Source: Pirellula sp. SH-Sr6A (GTDB lineage: Bacteria > Planctomycetota > Planctomycetia > Pirellulales > Pirellulaceae). Taken from it: a DNA stretch of 64,000 nucleotides. Below are positions 17,483 through 26,969 of this stretch, piece by piece. How positions within the stretch are numbered: position 1 is the first letter of the stretch; the number at the start of each line of letters is the position of its first letter. Under the pieces are notes generated by a model. It saw nothing but the letters and a program-made list of their open reading frames with translations. It was not told the origin of the DNA and searched no databases. The stretch covers positions 753,988-817,987 of the forward strand of contig NZ_CP011272.1 of NCBI RefSeq assembly GCF_001610875.1. The letters run 5' to 3'. Made by a program: the position numbers and the translations under genes.

Positions 17483-18343
17483 CTATGCGCTTCGCAAAAC
17501 TTCAAGGCTTTGGACAACATGCTCAGCAAATATTTCCGCAACGGGTGAAAGCTCTTCTTTCTTCATCAATGCCAACTCCGAATTGGCAAGATGAGGAAGT
17601 TTCGATTCCTTCCTCATGGAATGGATTCCGTCCGGGATCATGTGCGCTGGCAGGACGGTGATTCCAAGCCCCGCCTTGACGGCTGCTAAAGTCCCCGCCA
17701 AGCTGGGACTGGTATAGCTGATATGCCAACTTCGTTTCGCTCGATCCAATGCAGCCAACGCGCGGGCGCGATAAATACAAGGCTGTGGGGATAGAACGAG
17801 CGACAGTGGCTCTTCAGGTTGATATCCATCCGCCAATGCCCATACAAGCGGCTCCCTCCACACTTTGGTCCCCCCTCGCACACGCTGTGGATCACGTTTG
17901 ACCAAGATCACGTCAAATTCCCCGCGTTGAAACCCCTCGATGAGATTGAGGGTCAAGTCGCACGACACATTCAGCTGGACACGCGGATGGTATTGGCGAA
18001 AACTCGCTAGCACCCCTGGCAAGTAATGCGTTGCGAAATCTTCTGGTGTACCGAAGCGAATCGCTCCTTGAACATCGGGCTCACGAATGCGGCTATATGC
18101 TTCCCATTGGAGCTGTACCATTCTCTTGGCATACCCAAGAAATATCTCGCCTTGTTGTGTCAGCGCAACGCGACGATGACTGCGATCGAACAGTTCGCAC
18201 CCCAACTGTTCCTCCAGCTTCTTGATTTGCATACTCAATGCAGACTGCGTTCGATTGACTGTGGCAGCCGCCGCACCAAACGTCCCAGTCTCCGCAATGG
18301 CAATGAAACTCCTGAGCTGAAGGCTGTCAATGAAAAATGGCAT
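17483..18343 (-). CDS. LysR-family transcriptional regulator
   Basis: A 286-residue regulator. The winged helix-turn-helix is at residues 6-65 (LQLRSFIAIAETGTFGAAAATVNRTQS...KKLEEQLGCELFDRS). It is followed by a substrate-binding-like effector domain beginning GAIRFGTPEDFATHYLPGVL. The gene is divergent from dabB-dabA across a 145-bp gap containing palindromes. In other bacteria LysR proteins of the CbbR/CcmR type control inorganic-carbon uptake genes, so regulation of dabBA is a reasonable inference. The effector is unknown. Confidence 0.9.
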   Translation of the reverse strand: MPFFIDSLQLRSFIAIAETGTFGAAAATVNRTQSALSMQIKKLEEQLGCELFDRSHRRVALTQQGEIFLGYAKRMVQLQWEAYSRIREPDVQGAIRFGTPEDFATHYLPGVLASFRQYHPRVQLNVSCDLTLNLIEGFQRGEFDVILVKRDPQRVRGGTKVWREPLVWALADGYQPEEPLSLVLSPQPCIYRARALAALDRAKRSWHISYTSPSLAGTLAAVKAGLGITVLPAHMIPDGIHSMRKESKLPHLANSELALMKKEELSPVAEIFAEHVVQSLEVLRSA

Positions 18344-18362
18344 ACTCTACATATTCGCTTTT

Positions 18363-18409
18363 ATGATCGATCATATCAAAACAATCGATTTTACGAATAC
18401 AGATCGATT
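18363..18409. promoter_or_regulatory. Candidate LysR operator region in front of dabBA
   Basis: The divergent gap holds a perfect 12-bp palindrome ATGATCGATCAT (18363-18374). It is followed by two near-identical direct elements, AATCGATT (18383-18390) and GATCGATT (18402-18409), 19 bp apart, with the T-N11-A spacing common at LysR sites. The position between the two gene starts fits control of both. This is inference from pattern alone. Confidence 0.45.
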
Positions 18410-18488
18410 GTGTAAAGTACGCCAACGCACGAAGCAATTCCCTCAGATCAAGGGGCGTTGTAGTACGAGTAACGAGCAAGGAGAAGGC

Positions 18489-19838
18489 ATGTCGATTATT
18501 CAGATAGTCGTATCGAACGGTGTTGTCCTGGGTGAGATCTCCCTTGTTCTGGCGTGTCTGATCGGATTCATCTCTTGGAACGTCCTATCGTTCTCATCTC
18601 GATATATGAGCGGTGATCGCCTTCGGCAACAGCACCTCATTGGGTTGTCGCTGTTAGCGATTGCGTCCATGGTGTTCGTGATCGCAGACCACCTTTTTGT
18701 GCTCATGGGGGCTTGGCTTGCATGCAACTTGCTACTGGTAAAGTTGATGGTGCATAAACGAGAGTGGAGGGCAGCGGTTGAGTCTGGTCGGCTAGCGATT
18801 CGCTCGCTACTTATCGGGTTTTCATTCCTGACAATTGGACTACTGCTATTGGCAAATAGCACAGGCACAACGTCTCTTCAGGTCATTGCTCAGACCGAGA
18901 TGTCAACCAGTTGGAGCCTAGTACTTTCATTGATCTGCATTGCTATCGCTGCCTGGGTTCAAGGTGGGATTTGGCCATTTCACCGATGGCTCCTTTCTTC
19001 TTTGAACTCGCCCACTCCCGTCTCGGCCATGATGCATGCCGGGGTGGTGAATGGCGGGGGTATTCTACTGTTACGACTGGCCCCTATCCTGTCCGGTCAA
19101 TCCTGGCTGCTTCCATTCCTGTTTCTCGTGGGGCTTGTTTCTGCCGTACTGGGAACAAGCTGGAAGCTACTTCAATCAGATGTCAAACGCATGTTGGCCT
19201 GTTCCACGCTGGGGCAGATGGGATTTATGATGATGCAAATTGGGATGGGACTCTTTGGACCAGCCCTGTCCCATCTCTTTTGGCACAGTCTATTCAAAGC
19301 CTATCTGTTCTTGAGTTCCAATTCGGTCCTTGCAGAGAGACGAAACGAAACCGCTCGCCCTATCCGATCCGTTCAGCAAGGGGCGGGGGTCATCCTCGCT
19401 GGTACTTGCGGCGCAGCAACATTCTTGTTGACGAGTCAATTGTCGATCGAGATCGGAACGACATCGATTGTTATGGTCTTGCTCGCGTGGATGACATCTG
19501 CACAAGCAGCAGTCGTTCTGTTATGCCAGCGATTGACGCTTCGGAGTTTTTGCTCAGCCGCTGCGAGTGGAGCGTTTACCGGTGGCCTCTATGGCTTCAG
19601 TTTGTATTCCGTAGAAATATGGGTTCCTTCGCTGCGAACTATCACGCCGGAACCCATGGGAGTCATTTATGGAATAGGTGTAACTCTTCTGTTTTTGCTC
19701 TGGTTAACGATGTTGCTGGGAGGATCCGAATTGCTTGAGCGATCTACGATTGGAAAGCGACTCTATGTAAGTGGGATGAACGCCAGCCGATCCACCGCAA
19801 AGACTGCGACATCCCTTCGCACTGCGTACAAAATTTGA
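18489..19838 (+). CDS. dabB: DabB-type membrane subunit (NADH dehydrogenase subunit 5-like)
   Basis: A 449-residue integral membrane protein with about 12-14 hydrophobic segments. The core matches the proton-channel subunits NuoL/MrpA: WVQGGIWPFHRWLLSSLNSP, TPVSAMMHAGVVNGGGILLLRL and SDVKRMLACSTLGQMGFMM. The partner gene encoding a DUF2309 protein follows directly, which identifies it as DabB rather than a respiratory subunit. DabB is thought to let ions through the membrane to drive DabA. The ATG at 18489 has a good ribosome site (AAGGAGAAGG). It is shorter than NuoL, as is usual for DabB. Confidence 0.88.
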   Translation: MSIIQIVVSNGVVLGEISLVLACLIGFISWNVLSFSSRYMSGDRLRQQHLIGLSLLAIASMVFVIADHLFVLMGAWLACNLLLVKLMVHKREWRAAVESGRLAIRSLLIGFSFLTIGLLLLANSTGTTSLQVIAQTEMSTSWSLVLSLICIAIAAWVQGGIWPFHRWLLSSLNSPTPVSAMMHAGVVNGGGILLLRLAPILSGQSWLLPFLFLVGLVSAVLGTSWKLLQSDVKRMLACSTLGQMGFMMMQIGMGLFGPALSHLFWHSLFKAYLFLSSNSVLAERRNETARPIRSVQQGAGVILAGTCGAATFLLTSQLSIEIGTTSIVMVLLAWMTSAQAAVVLLCQRLTLRSFCSAAASGAFTGGLYGFSLYSVEIWVPSLRTITPEPMGVIYGIGVTLLFLLWLTMLLGGSELLERSTIGKRLYVSGMNASRSTAKTATSLRTAYKI

Positions 19839-19849
19839 GGAGGAAAACA

Positions 19850-22033
19850 TTGAATACGACATTTTCCTATCGTTCGCCCCAATACGAGCTTCAGGACGAG
19901 ATTGCTTCTGTCCAGCAGTGGATATCCAACGCCTCGGATATTGTTGCACCAGTTTGGCCTTTGAAATCGATGGTGGCGGTCAATCCACTTCGGGGTTTAG
20001 AGCATTTGCCTTTTGAGCAAGCGATTTTGGAATCGGACCGTTTCGTTCAGGAGATGGAACAAGACGCGTGCACCGAGGCATCTATCAATCGAGAGCTTAT
20101 TAAATGGTGTTTGGCGTTTTTTGATGAAGGCGTTTCCGTTCTCTCAATGCCTGGACGCCACGAGGGCTTTTACAGGGCATTCCGGGATTTGGCACCGTTC
20201 GACCGATGCCTGACGCGATTTCCACATGCAAAGCAAATTCTGGAATCGCTTCCCCATTGTCCCTCGCAGTCGATCCTGGAGAGTTTAGATCGATTATCTG
20301 TTCCAGTGGACATGCGGGAAGAGTTTCTTCGTTCCACCCTCGCAGCATTGCCAGGGTGGGCTGGTTATGTCAAATGGACGGAGAATTGGCAATCACCAGG
20401 CGAATGTTCTCATCGCCCTGCCAGCTTATTGGAATTTGCCGCAGTTCGATTGGTTTTGAAGCGGATCCTTCCCGGATCGAGCAAGGGACCACGACCTCGC
20501 ACATTGCAGCCAAACAAGAGAGTCGAGGAGCTTGAAGCACGAGAACAGGCCTATCGATCGAGCTTGATGAAGAAACTGGAATCGGCCCGCGTGGGACAGG
20601 GATCTGCAGGGTCCAGCACCTGCAAAGCTCAGTTGGTCTTTTGTATCGATGTACGCTCGGAGCCGATCCGAAGGGCGATCGAAACTCACGCAGATTATGA
20701 GACGTTTGGGGCCGCAGGTTTTTTTGGACTTCCTATTCGATGGAAAAGTTGGAATCAAGCAGAATCGGTCCCATCTTGCCCGGTTCTTCTTAAACCTCGG
20801 CATGTGGTCCACGAGCTTCCGAAGCCATACGCGTCGTCTCGAAATTGGTTTGCTCATGCCAAGCAGCGTTGGCATCAGTATTTGACGAATGCTTACCGGA
20901 AGCTGAAGTATTCGTATGGGACTCCGTTTTCTTTAGTCGAGATCGCAGGTCCCTGGTTTGGATTGCGATTGGCACTGCGATCTGGGAACATAGCCTTTGC
21001 AGCGGATTCTCACTCCCGCAGGAGTCGCGGGCAACATCCGAAGCCCGAGTGCGATTTGGACTTGGATGGAATGGAGTTGAGACAGCAAGTCGATTATGCA
21101 GAGAGTGCGCTAAGAACGATAGGTTTGGTGAAGGGATTTGCACCGTTGGTTGTTTTCTGTGGTCATGGTGCGAGTACCTTCAACAATGCGTTTTCTGCTT
21201 CCCTCGACTGTGGAGCTTGCGGCGGACGGCATGGTGGTGGAAACGCTCGCGCCCTGGCCATGATCTTGAATCGTGATGCTGTCCGCCATGTATTAAGCGG
21301 AAGAGGTATAGCGATTCCCGATGCAACGTTATTTCTTGCAGCATCGCACAATACAACCACCAGTTCATTAACTTTGTATCGATCTAACGAAGCTCCAGTC
21401 GAACGACAGCTCGATATCGAAGAGCTTCAACGGAATCTCCATGCGGCTTTAGATCGTCGCAATGAGACTCCACAATCCTGGTCAAGTGCAGTCCGACGGA
21501 GTCACGACTGGTCGGAAGTTCGGCCAGAGTGGGGGCTGGCGCGAAACGCTGCCTTCATTGTGGGTCCCAGGAAACTCACGCGCGATCTGGATCTCGATGG
21601 TCGGTGCTTTCTGCATTCGTACGATTGGCTCACCGACACAAAGGGCGAGATTCTCTCATCCATTTTGACAGCCCCTATGGTGGTGGCCCAGTGGATCAGC
21701 AGTCAGTATCTGTTTTCCACTTTGGACCCAGTTCGGTTTGGCGCGGGAAGTAAAGTGACGCACACGGTGGTTGGAAAAATGGGGGTGATGCAAGGGAACT
21801 GTAGTGATCTGATGCACGGATTGCCGTTTCAGTCCGTATTTGCCGCGGACGATCTTCCCTATCATGAACCGCTACGCTTGCAAACGATCGTTTATGCCCC
21901 AAGGCAGCGGATCGAATCGATAGTCCGCTCTCAAGAGATCTTAAGACGACTGATTGGCAATGGCTGGATACATTTGTTGTGCATGGATCCAAACGATCAT
22001 AGCACTAGCCTGCTCGCACGCGATTTCCAATGA
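19850..22033 (+). CDS. dabA: DabA-type inorganic carbon accumulation subunit (DUF2309)
   Basis: A 727-residue protein of the DUF2309/UPF0753 family. Four residues match the zinc-site residues established in Halothiobacillus DabA (Cys351, Asp353, His524, Cys539). Here they are Cys265 and Asp267 in LVFCIDVRSEPIRR, His439 in VVFCGHGAST, and Cys454 in LDCGACGGRHGGG; the spacings of 2 and 15 are the same. The protein resembles a beta-carbonic anhydrase site and is proposed to hydrate CO2 to bicarbonate vectorially at the inner membrane with DabB. The start is TTG 19850 after GAGGAGG, 11 bases past the dabB stop. Confidence 0.92.
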   Translation: MNTTFSYRSPQYELQDEIASVQQWISNASDIVAPVWPLKSMVAVNPLRGLEHLPFEQAILESDRFVQEMEQDACTEASINRELIKWCLAFFDEGVSVLSMPGRHEGFYRAFRDLAPFDRCLTRFPHAKQILESLPHCPSQSILESLDRLSVPVDMREEFLRSTLAALPGWAGYVKWTENWQSPGECSHRPASLLEFAAVRLVLKRILPGSSKGPRPRTLQPNKRVEELEAREQAYRSSLMKKLESARVGQGSAGSSTCKAQLVFCIDVRSEPIRRAIETHADYETFGAAGFFGLPIRWKSWNQAESVPSCPVLLKPRHVVHELPKPYASSRNWFAHAKQRWHQYLTNAYRKLKYSYGTPFSLVEIAGPWFGLRLALRSGNIAFAADSHSRRSRGQHPKPECDLDLDGMELRQQVDYAESALRTIGLVKGFAPLVVFCGHGASTFNNAFSASLDCGACGGRHGGGNARALAMILNRDAVRHVLSGRGIAIPDATLFLAASHNTTTSSLTLYRSNEAPVERQLDIEELQRNLHAALDRRNETPQSWSSAVRRSHDWSEVRPEWGLARNAAFIVGPRKLTRDLDLDGRCFLHSYDWLTDTKGEILSSILTAPMVVAQWISSQYLFSTLDPVRFGAGSKVTHTVVGKMGVMQGNCSDLMHGLPFQSVFAADDLPYHEPLRLQTIVYAPRQRIESIVRSQEILRRLIGNGWIHLLCMDPNDHSTSLLARDFQ

Positions 22034-22060
22034 GTTCCATGGGAGCCGACCATAGAATCA

Positions 22061-22085
22061 GGTGCGTGAAAATTTTCGCACGTAC
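22061..22085. terminator. Possible terminator between dabA and the marR-type gene
   Basis: GTGCG at 22062 can pair with CGCAC at 22077, enclosing a self-complementary AAAATTTT. The hairpin lies between two convergent genes. The T-tract is inside the stem rather than after it, so the assignment is tentative. Confidence 0.35.
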
Positions 22086-22112
22086 CCTCCGTGCCAGACT
22101 AGTGCAATGCGA

Positions 22113-22574
22113 TCAACCTGACCGGGCGGCTTCGAGAATTCGTATCAGCTCGCGTAGATCGTTTTGCGGTACGTTGGCGAGGAGGGCGGCATGGGCATCC
22201 AAAAGAGGTGCATCGATTTGCTTAAGCTGCTGAGAGCCTTCTTTGGTTAACGCAATCTCAAATACTCTTCGGTCGTGGCTGGATTGTGTTTTGGAAATGT
22301 AGCCTAAAGCAACCAACTGATCGACAACTCGCGTGATAGCCGGTGCAACTTGAACCATCCGGCTGGCTACCTCCAAACAGGGCAGCGGGGCTCCCTCCCC
22401 ACGAAGAATGCGTAGCACGTTGTACTGGGTCAAGGTAAGTCCGTATTCTCGCAGCAGCCTGGCAAGCCGATTTTCGAGAAGATCGCTCGTACGCATAATG
22501 GCCAATGTCGCTTCTTGTTCGAGCGAGTCAAACGGCCCTTTTTTTTTCAGTTCGTCCTGAAGGGAACGGCTCAT
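22113..22574 (-). CDS. MarR-family transcriptional regulator
   Basis: A 153-residue protein. The winged-helix region runs from about residue 45 to 120: GLTLTQYNVLRILRG, LEVASRMVQVAPAITRVVDQLVALGYI, then the wing SSHDRRVFEIALTKEG, a MarR hallmark. It probably acts as a small-molecule-responsive repressor. It lies 21 bp downstream of the hydrolase/zinc-ribbon gene on the same strand and may be cotranscribed with it. The target is unknown. Confidence 0.88.
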   Translation of the reverse strand: MSRSLQDELKKKGPFDSLEQEATLAIMRTSDLLENRLARLLREYGLTLTQYNVLRILRGEGAPLPCLEVASRMVQVAPAITRVVDQLVALGYISKTQSSHDRRVFEIALTKEGSQQLKQIDAPLLDAHAALLANVPQNDLRELIRILEAARSG

Positions 22575-22595
22575 AGTCTTTCTTTAATTGGCTCG

Positions 22596-23333
22596 TCAGT
22601 CCCGATCCTGCTCGGGCTCTGCCCACACTCGTATTCGCCCAAGGTCATCAAATTGCACATGGATCAAGTTGGGATTGCAGCAGACCGGGCAATCCTCCAC
22701 GTACGATTGTAAAATCCCTGCGGATCGATCAATTGGAATCACAATCTCTTCGCCACAAGCATCGCAAAGATAAGCTCCCTCTTCGGCAGCCGAAGCCCCC
22801 GCAGGGACCTCATCGCTGCTTGCTAGCCGAGTGTCGTCGTTCTCGGACACAGGTATCGATTCGCCTGAGCAAAGCATTCTACATGTCCAGCAAAGGACCG
22901 ACAGGGAGCTTTCGTCGGCGAGTCGGTGATCTTCTCCGACTTCGATCAACACATCGGCAGGCAGATTGCTTTGTTGAACGAGCAAGACCGAGTCCTCGAA
23001 TGGAATCACTTCGTCATTGCGACTATGCAGGACAATCGATTTGGGGGTTAAGCGAGATACGGTCCCCCACTTTCTCCAAGCAGGACAAAGCAAAACGAGC
23101 GGGGTCTGTCCATACTCCAAGTTCATGGCGATCGCTCCACCTCTGGAACTTCCAACAATGACATCCGGACGCTCTCGATCGAAGATTGTTTGGGCCGTTT
23201 GAAGAGCGAGATCAAAGTTGTTATCGTCCAATGGTGGATTGATGACCTCGAATCCAGCCTTTGCCAAGGATGTAGGCTTCACCCCACCCACGACGCTCCG
23301 CCAACCATGCAAGAATAGGATTTTTGGGGACAT
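22596..23333 (-). CDS. Alpha/beta-hydrolase fused to a CPXCG-type cysteine-rich domain
   Basis: A 245-residue protein in two parts. Residues 1-145 look like a small alpha/beta hydrolase: ILFLHGWRS, the nucleophile elbow GSSRGG, the acid loop HSRNDEVIPF and the histidine EDHRLAD. Residues 186-245 carry YLCDACGEEIVIPIDRS and VEDCPVCCNPN, a two-CxxC module like the free-standing CPXCG proteins of many bacteria. CWTC and a low-complexity linker join them. The start ATG at 23333 is clear. Substrate unknown; the zinc module may bind nucleic acid or protein. I have not seen this pairing elsewhere, but could not search. Confidence 0.7.
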   Translation of the reverse strand: MSPKILFLHGWRSVVGGVKPTSLAKAGFEVINPPLDDNNFDLALQTAQTIFDRERPDVIVGSSRGGAIAMNLEYGQTPLVLLCPAWRKWGTVSRLTPKSIVLHSRNDEVIPFEDSVLLVQQSNLPADVLIEVGEDHRLADESSLSVLCWTCRMLCSGESIPVSENDDTRLASSDEVPAGASAAEEGAYLCDACGEEIVIPIDRSAGILQSYVEDCPVCCNPNLIHVQFDDLGRIRVWAEPEQDRD

Positions 23334-23549
23334 CTTTTTCGGCTAGGTCTCGAGTTAGTTCAAAAAACTATTGTAGTGCCTTGATCAAGGCAGGGGCAAT
23401 AGAATCCCGTTGGCGGATGGGTTCAAGCGGAAGGATGGAGATGGGCATAGGTGCTGCCCACCCGAGAATCACAACAGGGCTTAGTACCGTTTGGATTATT
23501 GGAACAGACCTTTGAGATCAGAACCGTCGCCCATAATTCAGTCTCCCTT

Positions 23550-24492
23550 TCAAACGTGGTTCCGTGGGTCCTGCCTTGATGAGCACTTATTCCCCTTCGC
23601 GACCGGATGCAAGGATTCGGAGGTCCGCCGCTGAAAAAAGTGCTGCTGTAGGTTCTGCAGAAAGGGCATACTCATCGGAATGCTTGCCGCTATATCGGCA
23701 GGTCGACCTGTCGGGATCTTCCACGGGAGCTCGGTTTCGGCGCCATATCGAGTCAACTTAAACGAGTCACCCCACAACCAGCCTTGTTTCTGATCGAATA
23801 GCACGGTTCGCTTGAACAAATACTGCATCACCTTTGCTATGCCCTTGCGAGTCGTTGATTTCCTTGAAGCCATCGAGATCGATACTTGCGATTGCGGCAG
23901 GAGTTCCATACCGTGCACAACGAGATTTTTCGTGTCGCGGTAAGCGTTCCCATCCTCGACGCTTGAAGATTTCGATCAGTGCGCCCCATTAGTCTTCTTG
24001 CTTTGCACGCTCGGCTCGATGGCGCTCTGAAATTGTTCGCAATTCATGATTGAGTATCGTGGTAAGCATCCGGTTCCAAAGTTAGAGTTCAGGGAGTGAA
24101 ACCACGATTTTTACTCGGTGGGGATTTGGATCGATTGCACTGAGAGCACCAGAGTGTGTGCCATCTCGATTGATGAGCGGTACACCGATGTGGGCACCAA
24201 ATAGGAACTTGCCGGCAAATCGTAGCATTGGCATATTCCGGTATGAGATCGGACTTCGGTGCAACGCAGGGTGATTTCCCTTGAACCATTTTCAAAAAAA
24301 TGAGTCCGTCCAGCGAAAGATGTCACAGTTCTTGACATCGTATACAAGGTCCTAGGCGTCGAAAACGTTCCAATCGTGTCCTACGGTGCGGGTGCCCCTC
24401 AACAATTTCCATTGCTATCGCGAATACATTTGTGCCAATACTTCTTGGGTGGAGGCGCGATAGTCCGCATAGGGTGAGAACATATCGATCAT
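23550..24492 (-). pseudogene. GAF-GGDEF diguanylate cyclase remnant
   Basis: Fragments in different frames line up in order on the minus strand. First comes MIDMFSPYADYRASTQEVL (from ATG 24492), then DLVYDVKNCDIFRWTDSFF and KSDLIPEYANATICRQVPI. A frameshift leads to GAHIGVPLINRDGTHSGALSAIDP, a GAF domain core. Further on is IDLDGFKEINDSQGHSKGDA, the first GGDEF strand and helix, and then RYGAETEL where the GGDEF loop should be. Several stops and frameshifts break it, so no cyclic-di-GMP synthesis is expected. The ATG at 24492 overlaps the stop of the CheA-like gene (ATGA), so the two once formed a coupled pair. Confidence 0.7.
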
Positions 24493-26228
24493 GATTGGTT
24501 CCGATGGAACGAGAGACAGTGACGCGTGGTCTCGAGACCACGCGGTTCCCCGGAGCACTCGAAAGTTGTGTCTAGGATGGCCGCGGGGAGAGGTAATCGT
24601 ACGGAAACGCAAGTTCCGCGACCTGATTCGCTACGCAATTCGATGCTGCCACGCGATGCATCGATATCCCGTCTCACGGCAACAAGGCCACTCACTGAGC
24701 CCGAGACGCCCAACGCATTCCGCTTGATCGAAAAGCCCGGGTGGAAAATCAGTTGGATTAGTTCGTGATTGGACAGAATGTCGTCCGGTCCGAGGATCCC
24801 TCGTTCTTGAGCCATTTTGCGAATGCGTTTGGGATCGAGACCTTGTCCATCGTCATGGATTTCAATGTAGACGTATTCATTTTGCTGGAATGCTTGAAGC
24901 GTTATAGTTCCGATTGCTGGCTTACCTGCGGTGACACGTAACTCTTGAGAGGTCTCAATACCGTGGTGAACGGCATTGCAAATCACTCGCAGCAAAGGCT
25001 CCGTTATTTGGTCAACGACGGGTTACTCTACTTCGGTATTTTCTCCCACGATATGAAAATCGATAGGTTTACCTAGCTTCTTGGAGAGGTCACGAGCCAA
25101 GTGCTCCATTGTTTCGAAGGTGGGACCGATGGGAACCATTCGGAGTGCAAGGCTGAGTTCTTGGAGATCGCGGGTGACTTGGTTGAGTCGAGCAAGACTT
25201 CGATTAGCGCTGGCATCTCGGTGATTGGAAGTGAGCAGATCCTGCTGGACCATGGCCTCCGCGATCACCAATTCTCCGATCATGTCCACCAAACGATCCA
25301 ATCGTTCGCGCTGAAATCGCTTGGACATCGGTTTTCCGCATAGCCTTGAACACGGTTCTGACAGGTCCGATCCCCACACTTGTGTGGGGGTTGAGGACAA
25401 GGTCTCAACGAGATGGCTAGGGACGATTCCTGCCTGGGCCAACTCCGAGTCCAGAGTGGCAATACGCCTCAGAGACTCAAGAAGACAGGATAGGGTTTGT
25501 CTGATTTCTGGGTCATTCTCTGAGCCATCCCTTCTGGATAAGGAGCGGAACAATCGTTTCAGCATATTGGTGGCTGCAAAGATTCCGTCGATGCTTGCCC
25601 CTTTTAGAAGTTTTTTCCCGTCGCGAGCTAGTACCAATAGATTCTCCGCCTCGTGGGCAACCGCATGGATCGATTGCAACCCCATAAATCCGGCTACACT
25701 TTTGATGGAATGGAAGGCTCGGGATATGGACCTAAGGCTTTCTTGGTTGGTGGGAGCGGTTTCTAACGCGATGAGTTCGGCTACGATCGTGTCGAGGTGG
25801 CATTGAGCCTCACGAACGAAGCCTTTCAGGAGTTCTGGGCTCGGGGAAGACGGACCGATGTGAACTTCACTAGAATTCATGTGCTTCGAATCCAATGGAC
25901 CGGTTTTGCACATGTCATCCGAGAGCAGACTGGGGATTCCAGATTCTTCCCAGGTAGATTCTTGGCGCACGATCAGCTGGACAGCAGCGACGGTCTTCAG
26001 CGCGACAAGGAGCGGATCTTCTTTGGAATGTTGTTCTCTGGAAGGAAATCGCGACATGAAGATCGCAGACTTCTGCAGCGCAGTCGCACAGCGAGGGTCG
26101 ATAGGTTCCATGAGACAGGCCAATTCAAGAAGCTGGGACTCGATTTGATGGAGGTCCGCATTCGTGCTGCCATTCGCATCGAGCAGGCTCAGGGCAAGAT
26201 CATCTAGAAGCGATGTAACTTCGCTCAT
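24489..26228 (-). pseudogene. CheA-like histidine kinase with in-frame stop
   Basis: From ATG 26228 (MSEVTSLLDD) the frame has an HPt domain with His173 in SRAFHSIKSVAGFMGL. It continues with the dimerisation helices (ERLDRLVDMIGELVIAEAMVQ, LRMVPIGPTFE) and the start of the ATPase domain (PIDFHIVGENTEVE). A TAA at 25023-25025 then ends it after 401 residues. The same frame continues without a shift: PVVDQITEPLLRVICNAVHHG, then HDDGQGLD and SGRGTCVSVRLPL. Family members have Lys or another residue where the stop lies. The ATPase-domain end is reached at 24489, with no CheW-like domain. A sequencing error or recoding could also explain the stop. Confidence 0.75.
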
Positions 26229-26522
26229 CTGGTCATCCTTCGCAATCGAGTTCTTTGGAAAAGTGCGAAAGGGTAGACCGCAAAAAGAGATGGGTTTAGT
26301 CGCAAAATGTCCTTTGCAGTCCTTTGCAGGAAGATCCATTCGTCTGGAGGAGCAGTGGCGCAGGAACATCGAGATCTCGGAGACTTCAGAATCTCACGCA
26401 CATTGTCGAAGTGAAAAATGATGCAAAGTTCACGGCGATGAATTCATGCAGGGAAGCTATGTGCCATCCTTTATGGGGACTGAGTCAGAGGCATGGTTTC
26501 GATCCGAAGTGAGAAGAAGCAT

Positions 26523-26951
26523 ATGTATGGTCAAAAGAGAGTTCTTCATCTCGACGACGATCCAGCCTTTTTGAAACTGGCTTCGATCATCCTGCGCAAG
26601 GCATCTATTCAATCGGTGGGGTTAACGAATCCAAGACCGGTCAATCGAATGCTGCAAGAGAATGGGCTGCGAGTCGTACTTCTGGACATCGATTTACCTG
26701 ATGTTCACGGATTGACCGTACTGCGCAACATCAAGGCCATGGACGCGGGGATACAGGTGATTATGTGCACCGCGGATGTCAACATGGACGTCCTTCGTCG
26801 GGCGGTCGAGTACGGTGCGGAAGATGTCCTGTTCAAACCGAGATTAACCCCGACGATGTTGATTGAATCCGTCGAGCATGCGCTCGGCAAAGTAGATCGG
26901 CTTTTGGGGACGATTGCTTGGCTAGAGCAGTTTCACGTCGTTTCCCAATAG
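26523..26951 (+). CDS. Single-domain response regulator
   Basis: A 142-residue receiver domain with no output domain. It has the acidic pocket LHLDDDP, the phosphoacceptor Asp55 in VVLLDIDLPD, the Thr-like switch position in IMCTAD and the Lys in VLFKPR. Such proteins usually act by protein contact, as CheY does, or pass phosphate through an HPt protein. The neighbours are a CheA-like kinase (divergent) and an HPt gene (convergent, 18 bp away). The ATG at 26523 is favoured; the frame is open further upstream. Confidence 0.85.
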   Translation: MYGQKRVLHLDDDPAFLKLASIILRKASIQSVGLTNPRPVNRMLQENGLRVVLLDIDLPDVHGLTVLRNIKAMDAGIQVIMCTADVNMDVLRRAVEYGAEDVLFKPRLTPTMLIESVEHALGKVDRLLGTIAWLEQFHVVSQ

Positions 26952-26969
26952 AAAACAGGAACCCAGCGT

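Noticed and set aside
18330..18488. Longer N-terminus for DabB starting inside the LysR gene
   Set aside because: The ATG at 18489 has a strong ribosome site and the upstream residues show no similarity; the stretch is the regulatory gap.
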